A DNA stretch of 64,000 nt from Bacteroidales bacterium (GTDB lineage: Bacteria > Bacteroidota > Bacteroidia > Bacteroidales > UBA932). The stretch is from the NCBI GenBank assembly GCA_017935505.1, contig JAGBHM010000004.1:1-64000 (forward strand), given 5' to 3'. A program made the translations under genes and the position numbers. Below are positions 61,609-64,000 of the stretch, in pieces (position 1 is the stretch's first letter; every line of letters begins with the position of its first letter). The notes beneath the pieces are model-generated. The model saw only the letters and a list, made by a program, of their open reading frames with translations, ran no database searches and was not told the DNA's origin.

Positions 61609-64000
61609 ATGAAAAAGCTATTAATTTTCAGTTTGTTTGCAGCATTGGCTTTTGCAAATTGCATAAGTGCCAGTGCTCAAAGCAAGGCAAAAGTAAACGT
61701 AAGCGGACAAGTCTTCTCTGTCTCTACAACCGGAGGGGGAGGTGAAAAACAGACCGTTCCATTTGCTGTTGTAATTTTGCCGGAGAGCAGTATTGCAGTA
61801 TCATCTGATGCCGATGGTGCATTCTCCATTCCAAATGTAACTCCCGGTGCACATAAGATCCAGATCCAGTCTTTGGGTTACCAGACTCTGGATACAACCA
61901 TGAATGTACTTGCCAGCAAAGAGAACAAGTTTGAATATGTTCTCATGGAGTCCAACTTCCGCATGGAAGAGATTGTAGTAACTGCTGAAGTTTCAAAAGC
62001 AGGTGCTGCAACATCTTCAATTATCAACAAGAATGCTCTGGAGCACTTGCAGGCAACATCTTTGGGTGACATCATGTCCCTGCTGCCTGGAGCTTCCCAA
62101 CAGAAACCAGATTTGCAAGGTGTATCAACTGCATTTGTGCGTGGAGGAAGTTCTTTGGGTACTGCCGTAATCGTGGACGGCGCCCCTATGTCAAACAATG
62201 CCAACCTGCAGGTACTGAGCCAAGGCAGTGGAAGTGAAACCGGTGCAGTATCCCCTACTACCGGTATCGATTTGAGAACCATTACCACCAACAATGTAGA
62301 GAGCATTGAGGTTATCCGTGGTATCGCTCCTGTTGAGTATGGTGATATGACTGCCGGCGCCGTTATTGTTAATGCAAAAGCCGGATTCCAGCCTCTTACC
62401 ATTAAATTGAATATAAATCCGAATGTATATTCAGCTTCGGCAACACAAGGTTTCAAGCTTGGAAATAAAGCCGGCAACATCAATTACAATGTGGATTATG
62501 CGTATAGTGTTGATGAACCGAGAGAGGGTTACGACTACTATCAGCGTGTAACTGCGAAAGTCGGTTATACCAATACTTTCGGCAAATTCTATACAAACAA
62601 CTCATTGAGTTTCTTGTGGACATACGATAGAGGTTATCCTAACCCTGCCGATGAAACCGATAAAAACATCTTCTATGAAAAAGACTATGGCATCCGTTTT
62701 ACACATAATGGACAATATAATGCCAATGCCGACTTTTTCAAGAGTTTACAGTATAATATCTCATTCAACTATACAAACCGTCACAGCTTCTATGAAAATC
62801 TGATCAACGGAAATGGCGATGCTCCATATTCAACATCAAAAGTAGACGGTTCCGTTATGTCTAGCATCCTCAATGGCCATGTTTATGATCAGGAAGGCAA
62901 CCAGATTACAAGCTATGATCCTTCACAGATTGATTATGCAAAAGCATGGATTTTGCCGTCAACCTATACTTCACAATATAATATCTATGGCAAGGAGCTG
63001 AATACATTTGCAAAAGTCAAGGCCAATTTTGCCGGAGACTGGGGCAGGACAAACCACAGGCTTGTTGTTGGTGCCGATTTCAAGAGCGATGGCAACTTAG
63101 GAGACGGTAGAGTATATGATATAGAGTGTCCACCTGCAAGACTTGGTGTCGGAAGTGTTGTTGAAACTCTCAGGGAGAGAGCTTTCAAGGATATTCCTTT
63201 CCTCAATCAGTTTGGTGCATATCTGCAGGAGACATTCTCTGTTGACATTGCAAAACGCAAATTGGAACTGGTTGCAGGTTTGAGATACGACCATGTATTC
63301 AATTTTGGAGGAGGTCTCTCACCTCGTCTCAACCTGTCGTACGAACTGGTTCCAAATGTATTGAGCCTCAACGCAGCATACGGTATTACCCGCAAAGCTC
63401 CTACCCTGTACTATCTGTATCCGGACAGCAAATATTACGATGCAATAAACTTCGACAACGCACTCTCTACAAATATTCCGGATGACAAGAAGATGCAGGT
63501 AATTACAACCTATGTAATGGATAGGAAAACCGATGAACTGGAGATGATGAGACAAGAGAAATATGAGATTGGCCTCTCTGCAAATATCGGCAAAATGCAC
63601 TTCTCCATTGTAGGTTATCAGGAAGTTGTAAACAACGGATTCGGAATGTATACAGACCCTGATGATTTGAGACTGATAAATTATGTCCAATACAAACAGG
63701 TACAAAAAGGGTTTGATCCCGAAACAGGTGCACCAAACCTTATTCTTGGAGAGAACGGCATGCCTGTACTTGCTGAAAAGGCAAACAATGCATACTTTAT
63801 CTCTGTCAACAATCCGGGAAACAGAGACAGATACAGAAGAACCGGTATAGAGTATGTGTTCAATTTTGGCAGAATAGATGCCATCAGAACTACATTCCAG
63901 CTCGACGGTACTGTCTATACCACCAAAACACTGCCTACCAAAACATATTCATTCTCAGGTAGAATACCTGCAGGAGCCTCAGGAGATTTCTCAAGATACT
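61609..64000 (+). CDS. TonB-dependent receptor (3' end beyond window)
   Basis: The first 797 codons of an outer-membrane receptor; it continues past base 64000 with no stop. Signal peptide MKKLLIFSLFAALAFA...SASAQ, then a CarboxypepD-reg-like beta domain (VSGQVFSVSTTGGGGEKQTVPFAVVIL, SIPNVTPGAHKIQIQSLGYQTLD), the plug (MEEIVVTAEVSKA, LGDIMSLLPGA, FVRGGSSLGTAVIVDGAPM, VIRGIAPVEYGDMTAGAVIVNAKAG) and barrel strands. The ATG at 61609 opens the signal; 61603 is an in-frame alternative. No SusD follows within view. Ligand unknown; the Cys/His-rich gene before it is the only clue. Confidence 0.92.
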   Translation, partial: MKKLLIFSLFAALAFANCISASAQSKAKVNVSGQVFSVSTTGGGGEKQTVPFAVVILPESSIAVSSDADGAFSIPNVTPGAHKIQIQSLGYQTLDTTMNVLASKENKFEYVLMESNFRMEEIVVTAEVSKAGAATSSIINKNALEHLQATSLGDIMSLLPGASQQKPDLQGVSTAFVRGGSSLGTAVIVDGAPMSNNANLQVLSQGSGSETGAVSPTTGIDLRTITTNNVESIEVIRGIAPVEYGDMTAGAVIVNAKAGFQPLTIKLNINPNVYSASATQGFKLGNKAGNINYNVDYAYSVDEPREGYDYYQRVTAKVGYTNTFGKFYTNNSLSFLWTYDRGYPNPADETDKNIFYEKDYGIRFTHNGQYNANADFFKSLQYNISFNYTNRHSFYENLINGNGDAPYSTSKVDGSVMSSILNGHVYDQEGNQITSYDPSQIDYAKAWILPSTYTSQYNIYGKELNTFAKVKANFAGDWGRTNHRLVVGADFKSDGNLGDGRVYDIECPPARLGVGSVVETLRERAFKDIPFLNQFGAYLQETFSVDIAKRKLELVAGLRYDHVFNFGGGLSPRLNLSYELVPNVLSLNAAYGITRKAPTLYYLYPDSKYYDAINFDNALSTNIPDDKKMQVITTYVMDRKTDELEMMRQEKYEIGLSANIGKMHFSIVGYQEVVNNGFGMYTDPDDLRLINYVQYKQVQKGFDPETGAPNLILGENGMPVLAEKANNAYFISVNNPGNRDRYRRTGIEYVFNFGRIDAIRTTFQLDGTVYTTKTLPTKTYSFSGRIPAGASGDFSRY

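Noticed and set aside
61878..62483. 201-codon minus-strand frame inside the last TonB receptor
   Set aside because: The plus-strand frame through the same region carries unmistakable plug-domain motifs; the antisense frame has none.
1..64000. tRNA, rRNA, CRISPR arrays, insertion sequences, prophage
   Set aside because: No cloverleaf, rRNA segments, regularly spaced repeats, transposase or phage structural genes were found in reading the gaps and frames.

Overview
This window looks like a piece of a Bacteroidota chromosome, most likely order Bacteroidales. The evidence is the gene content (TonB-dependent receptors with a carboxypeptidase-like N-terminal domain, a TamL-type lipoprotein/barrel, DUF3467, an EtfBA/acyl-CoA dehydrogenase cluster, ATP-dependent PEP carboxykinase) and repeated promoter elements of the Bacteroidota type (TAnnTTTG at about -7, several with TTTG or TTG about 18-21 bases upstream). 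Coding density is high, almost all genes are housekeeping or metabolic, and I see no phage, insertion sequence, CRISPR array, rRNA or tRNA. The genus cannot be told from the sequence alone.

Layout. 0-3.6 kb: mnmE with a large low-complexity insert, a broken sigma-factor fragment, a terminator and rlmD, with a structured inverted repeat at the left edge. 3.7-9.2 kb: a secreted DUF7477-like/zinc-finger protein, rarA, an SDR oxidoreductase and a NagB-like/PIG-L fusion. 9.3-12.9 kb: four glycan genes (GT2-like, Stealth, GT92, Stealth) in two convergent pairs. 13-18.2 kb: a CBM9-like lipoprotein, tamL, a SpoU-type methyltransferase and a membrane metallophosphoesterase. 18.2-27.7 kb: a compact minus-strand run valS - Ca-type P-ATPase - thioesterase - tatA - tatC - ABC-F - rlmB. 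27.8-31.8 kb: DUF3467 - etfB - etfA - acyl-CoA dehydrogenase, closed by a strong terminator. 31.9-40.1 kb: a 12-repeat TPR protein, a DUF2520 gene, kdsC, maf, recQ and pckA. 40.1-45.3 kb: a TonB receptor, then a WYL regulator - CAT-like acetyltransferase - WYL regulator trio.

45.3-52.2 kb is the most informative region: a complete histidine operon, hisG-hisD-hisCB-hisH-hisA-hisF-hisIE. It is preceded by a 29-codon leader peptide with five consecutive His codons and seven in all, mutually exclusive RNA hairpins and a perfect intrinsic terminator, which together read as a ribosome-mediated transcription attenuator. In the operon, the aminotransferase HisC is fused to the imidazoleglycerol-phosphate dehydratase domain of HisB. 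No histidinol-phosphate phosphatase is recognisable in the operon, and a HAD-family phosphatase gene lies 52 bases downstream.

52.2-64 kb: HAD phosphatase, LOG-family protein, Na+:alanine-type symporter, a REC/PPDK-like ATP-grasp protein, MATE transporter, cytidylate kinase-like protein, an 80-base tandem repeat, a YbaK-type deacylase, a Cys/His-rich small protein and a TonB receptor cut by the window end. Apart from the 263-base his leader region, gaps between genes are short; no gene-free stretch exceeds 300 bases.
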